Shown here piece by piece: positions 8,209 through 15,699 of a DNA stretch of 64,000 bases. Under the pieces are notes generated by a model. It did no database searches and was not told the DNA's origin. It saw only the letters and a program-made list of their open reading frames with translations. The position numbers and the translations under genes were made by a program. Source of the DNA: Xaviernesmea rhizosphaerae (GTDB taxonomy: Bacteria > Pseudomonadota > Alphaproteobacteria > Rhizobiales > Rhizobiaceae); contig NZ_MKIO01000024.1 in the NCBI RefSeq assembly GCF_001938945.1, forward strand, positions 62,001 through 126,000, in the 5' to 3' direction. Numbering within the stretch: the stretch's first letter is position 1; each line of letters starts with the position of its first letter.

Positions 8209-9006
8209 TCATTCAGCGGCTTCGACGAAGCGGTGGCGTTCGTAGAGGAACTTCAGCACGGCTTCGCGGCACTTGAGGTAGGTCCGGTCGGCGGCGAGCG
8301 CGATGCGGTCGCGCGGGCGGGGGATCGGCACGGAAAGCACCTCGCCGATGCGCGCCGCAGGTCCGTTGGTCATCATCACGATCCGGTCGGAGAGCAGCAC
8401 GGCCTCGTCCACATCATGGGTGATCATCACCATGGTGTTGCCGAGCCGGGCGTGGATCTCCATCACCGCATCCTGCAGATGGGCGCGGGTCAAGGCATCC
8501 AGCGCGCCGAAGGGCTCATCGAGCAGCAGGATCTTCGGCTCCATGGCCAGCGCGCGGGCGATGCCGACGCGCTGCTTCATGCCGCCGGAGATTTCCGAGG
8601 GGCGGCGCTCGCGGGCATGCGCCATCTGCACGAGATCGAGATTGTGCATGATCCAGTCATGCTGCTCGGCCTTGGTCTTGGTCGCGCCGAAGACCTTGGT
8701 GACGGCGAGGTTGACATTGTCATAGACGCTGAGCCAGGGCAGCAGCGAATGGTTCTGGAACACCACCGCGCGTTCGGGACCCGGCGCGTTGACCTCGCGG
8801 TTTTCGAGCAGCACGGCGCCGGCCGAAACCTTGGTCAGCCCTGCGATCAGGTTCAGCATCGTCGACTTGCCGCAGCCGGAATGGCCGATGATCGAGACGA
8901 ATTCACCCTTGTCGATCGTCAGGTTGATGTCCTTCAGCACCTCGGTGCGGCTGCCGCCCCGGTCGAAATGCTTGTCGATATGGTCGAGCTTGAGATAGGC
9001 GGTCAT
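8209..9006 (-). CDS. nrtC: nitrate ABC transporter ATP-binding protein
   Basis: ATPase of the nitrate importer. The 265-aa nitrate/sulfonate-type ABC protein has Walker A GHSGCGKST, signature SGGMKQRVGIARAL, Walker B ILLLDEPFGALD and the switch histidine in MVMITHDVDEAV. It lacks the C-terminal solute-binding-like domain of cyanobacterial NrtC and so corresponds to the short NrtD/NasD form. It sits 12 bases after nrtB and 12 before the globin, in one operon. Confidence 0.93.
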   Translation of the reverse strand: MTAYLKLDHIDKHFDRGGSRTEVLKDINLTIDKGEFVSIIGHSGCGKSTMLNLIAGLTKVSAGAVLLENREVNAPGPERAVVFQNHSLLPWLSVYDNVNLAVTKVFGATKTKAEQHDWIMHNLDLVQMAHARERRPSEISGGMKQRVGIARALAMEPKILLLDEPFGALDALTRAHLQDAVMEIHARLGNTMVMITHDVDEAVLLSDRIVMMTNGPAARIGEVLSVPIPRPRDRIALAADRTYLKCREAVLKFLYERHRFVEAAE

Positions 9007-9018
9007 GGGTCTGGCTCC

Positions 9019-9921
9019 TCAGTTGGTGGCCGCGCCGCGGGTGATGATCCGGGCGGCGAAAGCGACGAGCTTGTCGAGGATGAAGCCGACCACGCCGATA
9101 TAGACGAGGGCGACGATGATGTCGGGCAGGCGGGAGGAGTTCCATGCATCCCAGATGAAGAAGCCGATGCCCACGCCGCCGGTCAGCATTTCCGCCGCGA
9201 CAATGGCCAGCCAGGACAGGCCGACGCCGATGCGAAGCCCGGTAAAGATGTAGGGGGCGGCGGCCGGCAGCATGATCTTGAAGAAGAACTCGACCTGGTT
9301 CAGCCGGAGCACCTCGGCGACGTTGCGGTAATCCTGCGGAATGTTGCGCACGCCGACGGCGGTGTTGATGATCACGGGCCAGATCGAGGTGATGAAGATC
9401 ACGAAGATGGCCGAGGGGCCGGCCTGCTGGAAGGCGGCGAGCGACAGCGGCAGCCAGGCAAGCGGCGGCACGGTGCGCAGCACCTGGAAGATCGGGTCGA
9501 GCCCGCGCATGGCCCAGATCGACTGGCCGATCACCGCGCCGAGCAGGATGCCGACGATGGCGGCCAGGCCGAAGCCATAGGCGACGCGCTGCAGCGAGAC
9601 GAGCACGCGCCAGCCGAGCCCGATATCCTGCGAGCCATTGTCGAAGAAGGGCGAGACGATCAGATCGCGGCTCTGCTCCCAGACGGTGGCCGGCGAGGGA
9701 AGGGAAGCGTCGGGCGCCGAACAGAGCAGCTGCCAGAGACCGACGAGCAGGGCGAGCACGACGAGCGGCGGCAGCACCGACTGGGCAAGGCCGATGCCGA
9801 TGCGCTTGAGGTTGAAACGCGGCTGCGGGCGGCGGGAAAGCGCGATCACGGTGCCGCGCGCCGGGCTGGCGGCCTTGCGGTCTGGGCCGGCGCCGGCGGG
9901 GGTGGGGGCCAAAGCGGACAT
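9019..9921 (-). CDS. nrtB: nitrate ABC transporter permease
   Basis: Inner-membrane permease, 300 aa. A cytoplasmic lead is followed by a membrane segment (SVLPPLVVLALLVGLWQLL) and the binding-protein-dependent permease domain, including VLRTVPPLAWLPLSLAAFQQ and the EAA-like loop (NIPQDYRNVAEVLRLNQVEF). The frame extends far upstream into nrtA. The ATG at 9921 is chosen because it follows AAGGAA and lies after the nrtA stop. nrtC follows 12 bases downstream. Confidence 0.92.
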   Translation of the reverse strand: MSALAPTPAGAGPDRKAASPARGTVIALSRRPQPRFNLKRIGIGLAQSVLPPLVVLALLVGLWQLLCSAPDASLPSPATVWEQSRDLIVSPFFDNGSQDIGLGWRVLVSLQRVAYGFGLAAIVGILLGAVIGQSIWAMRGLDPIFQVLRTVPPLAWLPLSLAAFQQAGPSAIFVIFITSIWPVIINTAVGVRNIPQDYRNVAEVLRLNQVEFFFKIMLPAAAPYIFTGLRIGVGLSWLAIVAAEMLTGGVGIGFFIWDAWNSSRLPDIIVALVYIGVVGFILDKLVAFAARIITRGAATN

Positions 9922-9986
9922 GGCGGGTTCCTTGACGAACGAAAGAGGAGGCGAAGGCCAGGCCCTGTCAGGGCCAGACCGTCCGG

Positions 9987-11309
9987 TCAGGAGGCGGCCT
10001 TGATCGAAAGGCTCTTGAGATAGGCGGAAGGATCGGCCGGATCGAAGGTCTTGCCGTCGAAGAAGGTCTCGACCCCGCGCGAGGTGGAGGCCGGGATGTC
10101 GGCGTCTGCGACCGACAGCGCCTTGGCGGCCGAGCGCCAGAGATCCTCGCGGTTCACCGCATCGACCAGCGCCTTGATGTCGGTGTCGGGCGCGAGCTTG
10201 CCCCAGCGGATGTTCTCGGCCATGAACCAGGTGTCGTGGCTCTTGAAGGGGTAGGATGCGGCGTTCTGCCAGAACTTCATGTAGAGGTCTGTGCCCTTGG
10301 CGACCCGGCCATTGCCGTAATTGATGTCGCCCTTCAGGCGCCCCAGCACGTCCTTCGGCGGCACGTTGAACCATTGCCGCTTGCCGAGAATGGTGGCCAT
10401 CTCGTCCTTGTTGGCCATGCTGTCGCACCAGATCTGCGCTTCCATCACCGCCATCAGCAGCGCCTGGGTGGCCTTCGGATTCTTCTCGATCCAGTCGGCA
10501 CGCATACCTAGCGCCTTTTCCGGATGGCCCTTCCACAGCTCGCCCGTCGTACAGGCGGTAAAGCCGATGCCCTGGTTGACCAGCTGCTCGTTCCACGGCT
10601 CGCCGACGCAGAAGACGTCCATATTGCCGACCTTCATATTGGCAACCATCTGCGGCGGCGGCACGACGATGGTGGAAACGTCCTTGTCCGGATCGATGCC
10701 GCCCGCGGCCAGCCAGTAGCGGATCCACAAGTCATGCGTGCCGCCGGGGAAGGTCATGGCCGCCTTGATCTCGGCGCCCTCCGCCTTCTTCTTCTCGAAG
10801 GCGGCCTTGAGCTTGCCGGCATCCAGCGTCACGCCGGTCTCGGCATAGGCCTTGGCGACGGAAATGCCCTGGCTGTCGGTGTTGAGCCGGGCAATGATCG
10901 CCATCGGCACTTTCTGATTGTTCTGGGTGACCTTGCCGGTATGCAGGAGATAAGGCAGCGGCGAGAGGATATGGGCGCCGTCAATGCCGCCGGCCGCGCC
11001 GCCCAGCACCAGATTGTCGCGCGTGGCGCCCCAGGAGGCCTGCTTGGCCACCTCGACATCGGGCAGGCCGTATTTGTCGAACAGGCCCTTTTCCTTGGCG
11101 ACGATCAGCGGCGCGGCATCGGTGAGCGCGATATAGCCGAGCTTGACGCCGGTGACCTCGGGGGCGGGTGCGGCGGCGAAAGCGCCGGAGGGGAAGGCGG
11201 AGCGCAGCGCGCTGACCAGCGCGGCGCCGGCGGCGACTTTCAGGAGATTGCGGCGGTTCAGGCTGCTGGTGGGGCCTGAGGACAGGGGCGTGCTCGAAAG
11301 CTTGGTCAT
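9987..11309 (-). CDS. nrtA: nitrate ABC transporter substrate-binding protein
   Basis: Periplasmic nitrate-binding component, 440 aa, NrtA/NasF family (GVKLGYIALTDAAPLIVAKE, HILSPLPYLLHTGK, VFCVGEPWNEQLV). A twin-arginine-like signal is visible: Arg19-Arg20 in NRRNLLKVAAGAALVSALRS, then a cleavage-like GAFAAAPA. The ATG at 11309 is preferred, with AGAGGAA about ten bases upstream. The longer frame upstream runs through the leader terminator and is not coding. First gene of the nrt-nir-nas run, 55 bases after the T-tract of that terminator. Confidence 0.93.
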   Translation of the reverse strand: MTKLSSTPLSSGPTSSLNRRNLLKVAAGAALVSALRSAFPSGAFAAAPAPEVTGVKLGYIALTDAAPLIVAKEKGLFDKYGLPDVEVAKQASWGATRDNLVLGGAAGGIDGAHILSPLPYLLHTGKVTQNNQKVPMAIIARLNTDSQGISVAKAYAETGVTLDAGKLKAAFEKKKAEGAEIKAAMTFPGGTHDLWIRYWLAAGGIDPDKDVSTIVVPPPQMVANMKVGNMDVFCVGEPWNEQLVNQGIGFTACTTGELWKGHPEKALGMRADWIEKNPKATQALLMAVMEAQIWCDSMANKDEMATILGKRQWFNVPPKDVLGRLKGDINYGNGRVAKGTDLYMKFWQNAASYPFKSHDTWFMAENIRWGKLAPDTDIKALVDAVNREDLWRSAAKALSVADADIPASTSRGVETFFDGKTFDPADPSAYLKSLSIKAAS

Positions 11310-11364
11310 GGGAGGCGCGTTCCTCTTGGGTGGGGCGCGGATGGCCGGTGGCGGAAATTCGGGC

Positions 11365-11435
11365 AAAAAAAAACGTCGCTCGGATGTGCCTTTCGCGGGG
11401 ACGAAAGCGTCCCGCATGGCAGATCCTTGCGACGT
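11365..11435 (-). terminator. leader intrinsic terminator before nrtA (NasT antitermination target)
   Basis: On the minus strand ACGTCGC (11435-11429) pairs with GCGACGT (11379-11373), which is followed at once by nine T (11373-11365 on the plus strand are all A). Inside lie a pairing of GGATCTGCC with GGCACATCC (one mismatch) and a GC-rich hairpin GGGACG-CTTT-CGTCCC. The result is a long stem plus U-tract lying after the promoter and before nrtA. It would stop transcription unless an antiterminator acts, as known for NasT/NasR-controlled leaders. Confidence 0.85.
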
Positions 11436-11450
11436 CGGTGTCGATCGATA

Positions 11451-11467
11451 GGCCGCCTCGCGCGGCC
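11451..11467 (-). promoter_or_regulatory. second leader hairpin
   Basis: GGCCGC, loop GCGAG, GCGGCC: a perfect 6-bp stem between the first leader hairpin and the terminator. It sits where the second stem of the two-hairpin ANTAR target would be, but its loop has five bases and lacks the A1/G4 pattern, so membership in the motif is uncertain. Confidence 0.45.
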
Positions 11468-11473
11468 TCGGTT

Positions 11474-11501
11474 GCGCCCCGGTCCTCGTTGACAGGCGCG
11501 C
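11474..11501 (-). promoter_or_regulatory. leader hairpin with ANTAR-type hexaloop
   Basis: On the minus strand an 11-bp stem with two mismatches closes the hexaloop AACGAG, bounded by GTC and GAC. A at loop position 1 and G at position 4 match the loop signature recognised by ANTAR proteins. The hairpin begins at the start site predicted from the sigma-54 promoter, so it would be the first structure in the leader RNA. NasT encoded upstream is the obvious ligand. Confidence 0.65.
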
Positions 11502-11510
11502 TTCAAGAGA

Positions 11511-11527
11511 AGCAAGCGCCGTGCCAG
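11511..11527 (-). promoter_or_regulatory. sigma-54 promoter of the nrt-nir-nas operon
   Basis: The minus strand reads CTGGCACGGCGCTTGCT, a near-consensus sigma-54 element with -24 GG (11525-11524) and -12 GC (11513-11512) at the required 12-base offset. It predicts a start near 11500 and a leader of about 190 nt before nrtA. Sigma-54 use implies activation by NtrC under nitrogen limitation. Confidence 0.8.
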
Positions 11528-11608
11528 TTTTTCAGAATTTTCCTAAGTCTTTCTGTGAAAAAGAATATTTCCGTAAGGTCAGGCGAGTGCGTTTAATTTT
11601 GTCCTGAG

Positions 11609-11640
11609 TTGCACTGCAAATTTCTTGAGCAGCTGCTCAA
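11609..11640. promoter_or_regulatory. two small palindromes upstream of the sigma-54 promoter
   Basis: ttgcactgcaa (11609-11619) and ttgagcagctgctcaa (11625-11640) are both perfect palindromes, about 110-140 bases upstream of the predicted start, where an NtrC enhancer would be expected. Neither is an exact match to the NtrC consensus (TGCACC-N5-GGTGCA), so activator binding is only a suggestion. Confidence 0.4.
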
Positions 11641-11710
11641 ACGGCCTGCCTGTTTCCTGCATGTCGGCTGTGCAGCCGGGTCAGGATTCTCTGTCGCGGC
11701 CGCGCCGTTT

Positions 11711-11748
11711 CCATACGGGTTCCGGCTGATCGCTTCGCGAACTGGAAC
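11711..11748. repeat. interspersed repeat, family B copy 1
   Basis: A stretch containing catacgggttccggctgatc and then cgcttcgcgaactggaac recurs almost unchanged at 59487-59525. It folds through ggttcc and ggaacc. It lies downstream of nasS in non-coding DNA and has no open frame. Confidence 0.6.
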
Positions 11749-11803
11749 CAAGAACCAACGAAAATCTTTGGCCGGAAGGCCTGATTTTCGATGGACGGAA
11801 TAC

Positions 11804-11830
11804 GGTTTCCGGTCCGATCAACCGGAAACC
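11804..11830. repeat. hairpin immediately downstream of nasS
   Basis: ggtttccggt, a 7-base loop, then accggaaacc: a perfect 10-bp stem starting three bases past the nasS stop codon. No T-tract follows on the minus strand. It may stabilise or end the nasTS transcript, or be part of the ccggaaac-containing repeats seen nearby. Confidence 0.5.
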
Positions 11831-11833
11831 CTG

Positions 11834-13120
11834 TCAGTCATCCTCCAGCACGCTGCCTGTATCGGCGCGCACGGGAAAGCCCGCGACATAGGCGGGAATG
11901 CCGACGGGGTCGAACACGTGGCCGTCCATGAAGCGATCCTCGGCTTCTCGTCCCTCGGCCCGCAGGTCGTGCGCGGGATCAGGCGACGCCTCGCCCAGCG
12001 CGGCACGGTAGAGATCCGGCCGATAGGCTGACAGTGCGGCCTCAAGGCCGGCGTGGCTGAAGGGTGTCTGACCCCAGCGGATCATCTGGCTATAGATCCA
12101 CAGGGCCTGGCTGGGGCGGGGATAGCCCGCATGTCGATCATGGAAGACCATGTAGTCGGGAATGGTGCGGCGGCTGCCGCGGTCATCCAGGCTGAATTCG
12201 CCCGAGAGCACATGGCGCAATAGCTCGGCCGGCGCGGCGAGATAGCGCGGCTGGGACAGCACCTCGGCAAGGTCGGCATGGTTGGCGCGATCGTCGCACC
12301 AGCTTGCCGCCCGGTCGAGCGCGAGGAGCAGGCTCAGCACGCGCTCGCGATGGGCCTCAGCGAAATCCGGCCGCAGCCCGATGACCTTTTCCGGGGCGGA
12401 GGGCCAGATATCCTGCTTGGCCGCGACGATGCGGCCGACGCCGCGCTCGCTGGCCACCATGTTCCACGGCGCGCCGACGCAGAAGCCGTCGATGGCGCCG
12501 GCGGCGAGCGCGTCCGAGGTGAGCGGCGGCGGCACGACGACCAGTTTCACGTCCCGGTCCGGATTGATGCCGCCGGCCGCCAGCCAATAGCGCATCTCGT
12601 AATTGTGCGAGGAGAAGGGATAGGTCACGCCGAAGGTCGGCACAGCCTCGTCACGCGCGCGCATCTCGGCGAGAACGGCGGCCAGCGCCCGGGCATTGGC
12701 CAGGGCATCCTCTCCCGGACCGGTCAGGCCCGTCTCCTCCATGCGGGCGAAGAGCCGAACCGACAAGGTGATCGCATTGCCGCCGCGCCCCAGCGAGAAG
12801 GGGGCGATGGTGGGCGAGGGATTGGAGCCGAGCCCGAGCATGGAGGCCACCGGCATGGGCGAGAGCATATGGGCGACATCGAACTGGCGGAAGGCCAGCC
12901 GGTCGCGGATATTGGCCCAGGAGACATCCTTGACGAGATCGAGCTGCAGCCCCTCGCGCGCGGCGAAGCCGAACTCGGCCGCCGCGATCAGCACGGAGGC
13001 ATCGACCAGCGGAATGAAGCCGGCGCGCAACGTGCGCGGCCCGGCCTCTCCCGCCAAAGCAGGCGTGGAAAGGGTCGGCGCGGAAAGCGAAAAACCGGTG
13101 CCGGAATCGGAAAAGGTCAT
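11834..13120 (-). CDS. nasS: cytoplasmic nitrate sensor NasS (NrtA-like)
   Basis: Nitrate-binding regulator that holds NasT inactive without nitrate and releases it when nitrate is bound. The 428-aa protein has the NrtA fold (TLRAGFIPLVDASVLIAAAE, FDVAHMLSPMPVASMLGLGS, DGFCVGAPWNMVASERGVG) but, unlike the nrtA product here, no signal peptide, as expected of a cytoplasmic sensor. It follows nasT by 55 bases and precedes the leader that NasT would control. The alternative, a second transport-binding protein, is less likely given the missing signal and the nasT neighbour. Confidence 0.88.
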   Translation of the reverse strand: MTFSDSGTGFSLSAPTLSTPALAGEAGPRTLRAGFIPLVDASVLIAAAEFGFAAREGLQLDLVKDVSWANIRDRLAFRQFDVAHMLSPMPVASMLGLGSNPSPTIAPFSLGRGGNAITLSVRLFARMEETGLTGPGEDALANARALAAVLAEMRARDEAVPTFGVTYPFSSHNYEMRYWLAAGGINPDRDVKLVVVPPPLTSDALAAGAIDGFCVGAPWNMVASERGVGRIVAAKQDIWPSAPEKVIGLRPDFAEAHRERVLSLLLALDRAASWCDDRANHADLAEVLSQPRYLAAPAELLRHVLSGEFSLDDRGSRRTIPDYMVFHDRHAGYPRPSQALWIYSQMIRWGQTPFSHAGLEAALSAYRPDLYRAALGEASPDPAHDLRAEGREAEDRFMDGHVFDPVGIPAYVAGFPVRADTGSVLEDD

Positions 13121-13175
13121 GGCCGAACTGCCTGCAACAGGAGGGAAGCGTCGAAGCGCGAAGAAAGCGGCGTGA

Positions 13176-13763
13176 TCACATCAGCAACCCCGCCGCCGTC
13201 ACCACGCTCTGGGCGATCTCCACCATCTTCTTCTTCTCGTTCATGGCCGTCTGGCGCAGAAGCGCAAAGGCTTCCTCCTCTGACAGGCCGCGCATTTTCA
13301 TCAATATGCCCTTGGCCCGCTCGATCACCTTGCGCGCTTCCAGTGCCGACTTGGCATCGGCCAATTCCCGCTGCAACCGGCTGAAGGCATTGAAGCGGCT
13401 GACCGCCATGTCGAGGATCGGCTTGACCCGCTCCTTCTTCAGCCCGTCCACCACATAGGCCGAGACGCCGGCCTCCACCGCCTGCTCGATGGCCGCCGTG
13501 TCGGAGCGGTCGACGAACATGGCGATCGGGCGCGAGACCATGCGGGTCAGCTGGAACAGATGCTCCATCATGTCCCGGTTCGGGTTTTCGATGTCGATGA
13601 TGATCACATCGGGCTGCAGCGTCTCGATTACCCTTGCGACACCGCTGACCTCGTGGATCACGGTGACGCGCAGGTGCCCCGCCTCGCGCAGGCCCTCCTC
13701 GATGATGGAGGAGCGGATCGCGTTCTCGTCAATGACCAGGATCGTCAGGTCTGGCTGCGTCAT
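13176..13763 (-). CDS. nasT: ANTAR-domain antiterminator NasT
   Basis: RNA-binding response-regulator-like protein, 195 aa. The receiver-like N-terminus begins MTQPDLTILVIDENAIRSSI and keeps an aspartate in DVIIIDIENPNRD. The last 60 residues are an ANTAR domain (ARKVIERAKGILMKMRGLSE, EEAFALLRQTAMNEKKKM). Known NasT proteins bind leader hairpins and prevent termination ahead of nitrate genes; a matching leader lies at 11365-11501. The ATG at 13763 is chosen because the receiver domain begins immediately after it. Confidence 0.93.
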   Translation of the reverse strand: MTQPDLTILVIDENAIRSSIIEEGLREAGHLRVTVIHEVSGVARVIETLQPDVIIIDIENPNRDMMEHLFQLTRMVSRPIAMFVDRSDTAAIEQAVEAGVSAYVVDGLKKERVKPILDMAVSRFNAFSRLQRELADAKSALEARKVIERAKGILMKMRGLSEEEAFALLRQTAMNEKKKMVEIAQSVVTAAGLLM

Positions 13764-13826
13764 GAGGCTTTCGATCGGTTTTGCCTGTGGAAAAGGGGCG
13801 GCTGGCGCCCGTTTCCCGCTTCTGAA

Positions 13827-13858
13827 GCATCGGAGTGACATCCCACCCGGTCCGATGC
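13827..13858. repeat. family A palindrome, degenerate copy near nasT
   Basis: gcatcgg (13827-13833) and ccgatgc (13852-13858) are exact reverse complements, as in the family A elements at 18043 and 44111. The copy lies in the 5' region of nasT, the only place in the window where one sits upstream of a regulator. Confidence 0.5.
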
Positions 13859-14008
13859 GCAAGGCTCTTGTTTTCGCATCATAATCTTCCGAAAGCCGCT
13901 TCCCGCCCTTTGGGCCGGCGCGCTCATCGGCATGGGCAAGGCGCCGAGGCCGCGCAAGCCGCCGCGCGCGTCACCAGGCGGCCCGCAGCCTGCGGGCCGG
14001 GGAGACGC

Positions 14009-14311
14009 TCATGCATCGGCCTTCCCGGCGGGATCGCCCTGCCGCTCGACCCCTGTCACCAGGCAGTCATGCGGCCCGAGGCTCAAGGCCATTTCAAAGG
14101 CGTCGACGAGATCCGGCTGGCCGGCAACGGCCATCGTCGCCGCTTCGGCCGTGCAGCTGCCAAGCGACAGAGCGAGATCCAGCCGGCCGGCGCGGTGGCG
14201 GGCGAAGGCCGCGAAACTGTCGCAGTCCAGCCGGCCGCGAAAGGTGAAGCAGGCCTGCGCCCGCCCGGCCTTCTCCTGTCCGGCCTCCCCTTGCGCGGGT
14301 GCTCGTCGCAT
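14009..14311 (-). CDS. acylphosphatase-fold protein, apparently lacking catalytic residues
   Basis: A 100-aa protein whose core (ACFTFRGRLDCDSFAAFARH, AVAGQPDLVDAFEMALSLGP) follows the acylphosphatase pattern of a GRVxGVxFR-type loop, a later V-G-x-x-x-x-V segment and a C-terminal strand. The loop arginine (expected after GVGF) is Ala and the catalytic Asn is not found, so hydrolytic activity is doubtful. The ATG at 14311 has GAAGGA six bases upstream, better placed than for the ATG at 14317. It lies alone between nasT and an AcuI-like gene. The family assignment is by eye and moderate. Confidence 0.6.
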   Translation of the reverse strand: MRRAPAQGEAGQEKAGRAQACFTFRGRLDCDSFAAFARHRAGRLDLALSLGSCTAEAATMAVAGQPDLVDAFEMALSLGPHDCLVTGVERQGDPAGKADA

Positions 14312-14636
14312 GGTCATTCCTTCGGTGTGAGTGCAGCATAAAATTTATGCGTGCGCGTGTTTTGGGCATTTTAAGCGCGCGGCCCTGCCGAGTTCAAGGG
14401 CATTGGCGAAAGGCGCGTGCATTTCGCCAGAGGAATTTGCCGGCATAGCCTGTCCGATCGCCCTGCGCATCCCACTTCAAATGCTGGCGCGGCGCCGACC
14501 GCTCTACATGCCAAAAGAGGCTTTACGCCCCGTTTCCGGGCGGGCAAGCTTCGGACGGAACCGATCCGGCCTTTCCGCCTGCGCAGCGTTACGCACGGCG
14601 CGTGGTCGAGGCACGATCGACAAGGGGAGAGAGACG

Positions 14637-15644
14637 ATGGCTGAGGATTTTCCCGCGCTGGTGTTGGAGGAAAAGGACGGGCGCAGCGCCGGCCGGCTGG
14701 CGCGGCTGACCATGGGCGACCTGCCCGATCTCGATGTCACGGTCGAGATCGCCTTCTCCACGCTGAATTACAAGGATGGGCTGGCGATCACGGGACGCGG
14801 CAAGATCGCCCGGCGCATGCCGCTGATCGGCGGCGTCGATCTCGCCGGCACCGTGGTGGCCTCGCGCAGCCCCGCCTTCACGCCGGGAGACAGGGTGGTG
14901 GTCAATGGCTTCGGCCTGTCGGAAACCGAGCATGGCGGCTATGCCCGCTTTCAGCGGCTGAAGCCGGAATGGCTGATGCGCCTGCCGGATGTCTTCAGCT
15001 TCGAGCAGGCCATGGGCATCGGCACGGCCGGCTATACCGCCGCGCTCGCGGTGGATGCGCTGGAGGCCTGGGGCGCCGGCTGGGGACGCTTTGTGCCCGG
15101 CGAGCGCGAGGTGCTGGTCACCGGGGCGGCCGGCGGCGTCGGCTCGATGGCGGTGGCGCTCCTGGCGCGCGCTGGCCATCGGGTGACGGCGGCGACCGGC
15201 CGGCCGCAGACCCATGATTATCTCCAAAGCCTCGGCGCCACCGGCTTTATCGATCGTGCCGCGCTCGCGGAAAAAGGGCCGCCTTTGCAGAAGGAGCGCT
15301 GGGCGGGCGGCATCGATTCCGTCGGCTCAACCACGCTCGCCACCGCACTGGCGCAGACCGCGCGCGGCGGCGCCATCGCCGCCTGTGGTCTTGCGGGCGG
15401 CGCCGACCTGCCGGCGACCGTGATGCCGCATATCCTGCGGGGCGTCGGCCTGATCGGCATCGATTCGGTGATGGCGGAAATGCCCCGGCGCGAGGCGGCC
15501 TGGGCGCGGCTGGCGCGCGACCTGCCGGCCGATCTCCTCTCCCGCGCGATCCGGGTGGAGCCGATGTCGGCGCTGCCGCGTCTGGCCGAGGAGATCCTGG
15601 CCGGGCACATCCGCGGCCGCGTCGTCATTGACGTCAGCCGCTAA
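14637..15644 (+). CDS. acuI: AcuI-like acrylyl-CoA / quinone oxidoreductase (MDR family)
   Basis: NADPH-dependent medium-chain reductase, 335 aa, of the YhdH/AcuI group that reduces acryloyl-CoA to propionyl-CoA. Visible are the substrate-domain motif AFSTLNYKDGLAITG, LIGGVDLAGTV, the nucleotide-binding loop VLVTGAAGGVGSMAVALLAR and a C-terminal RGRVVIDVSR. No structural zinc cysteines are present, as usual for this branch. The ATG at 14637 follows AAGGGGAGAG. It is monocistronic, upstream of the convergent phaR. A link to propionyl-CoA and polyester metabolism is suggested by position only. Confidence 0.85.
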   Translation: MAEDFPALVLEEKDGRSAGRLARLTMGDLPDLDVTVEIAFSTLNYKDGLAITGRGKIARRMPLIGGVDLAGTVVASRSPAFTPGDRVVVNGFGLSETEHGGYARFQRLKPEWLMRLPDVFSFEQAMGIGTAGYTAALAVDALEAWGAGWGRFVPGEREVLVTGAAGGVGSMAVALLARAGHRVTAATGRPQTHDYLQSLGATGFIDRAALAEKGPPLQKERWAGGIDSVGSTTLATALAQTARGGAIAACGLAGGADLPATVMPHILRGVGLIGIDSVMAEMPRREAAWARLARDLPADLLSRAIRVEPMSALPRLAEEILAGHIRGRVVIDVSR

Positions 15645-15682
15645 AAGGGCCCGGGACGTGAGCCGCTGACAGGGCCCGGGCA
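15633..15682. repeat. 25-bp tandem duplication across the acuI stop codon
   Basis: Two adjacent 25-base units (15633-15657 and 15658-15682) match at 20 of 25 positions; both contain agccgct and agggcccggg. The first contains the acuI stop TAA and the second a TGA in register with it. It looks like an old local duplication that left a spare stop codon and two GC-rich palindromes. Confidence 0.6.
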
Positions 15683-15699
15683 GCGCCGGATCGATGCCC

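Noticed and set aside
9922..10728. N-terminal extension of nrtB
   Set aside because: It overlaps nrtA in another frame; the real start is the ATG at 9921 with a good ribosome site.
11310..11417. N-terminal extension of nrtA through a run of nine A/T
   Set aside because: The homopolymer belongs to the leader terminator, and the extra residues are unlike any NrtA N-terminus. The ATG at 11309 begins just before a signal peptide.
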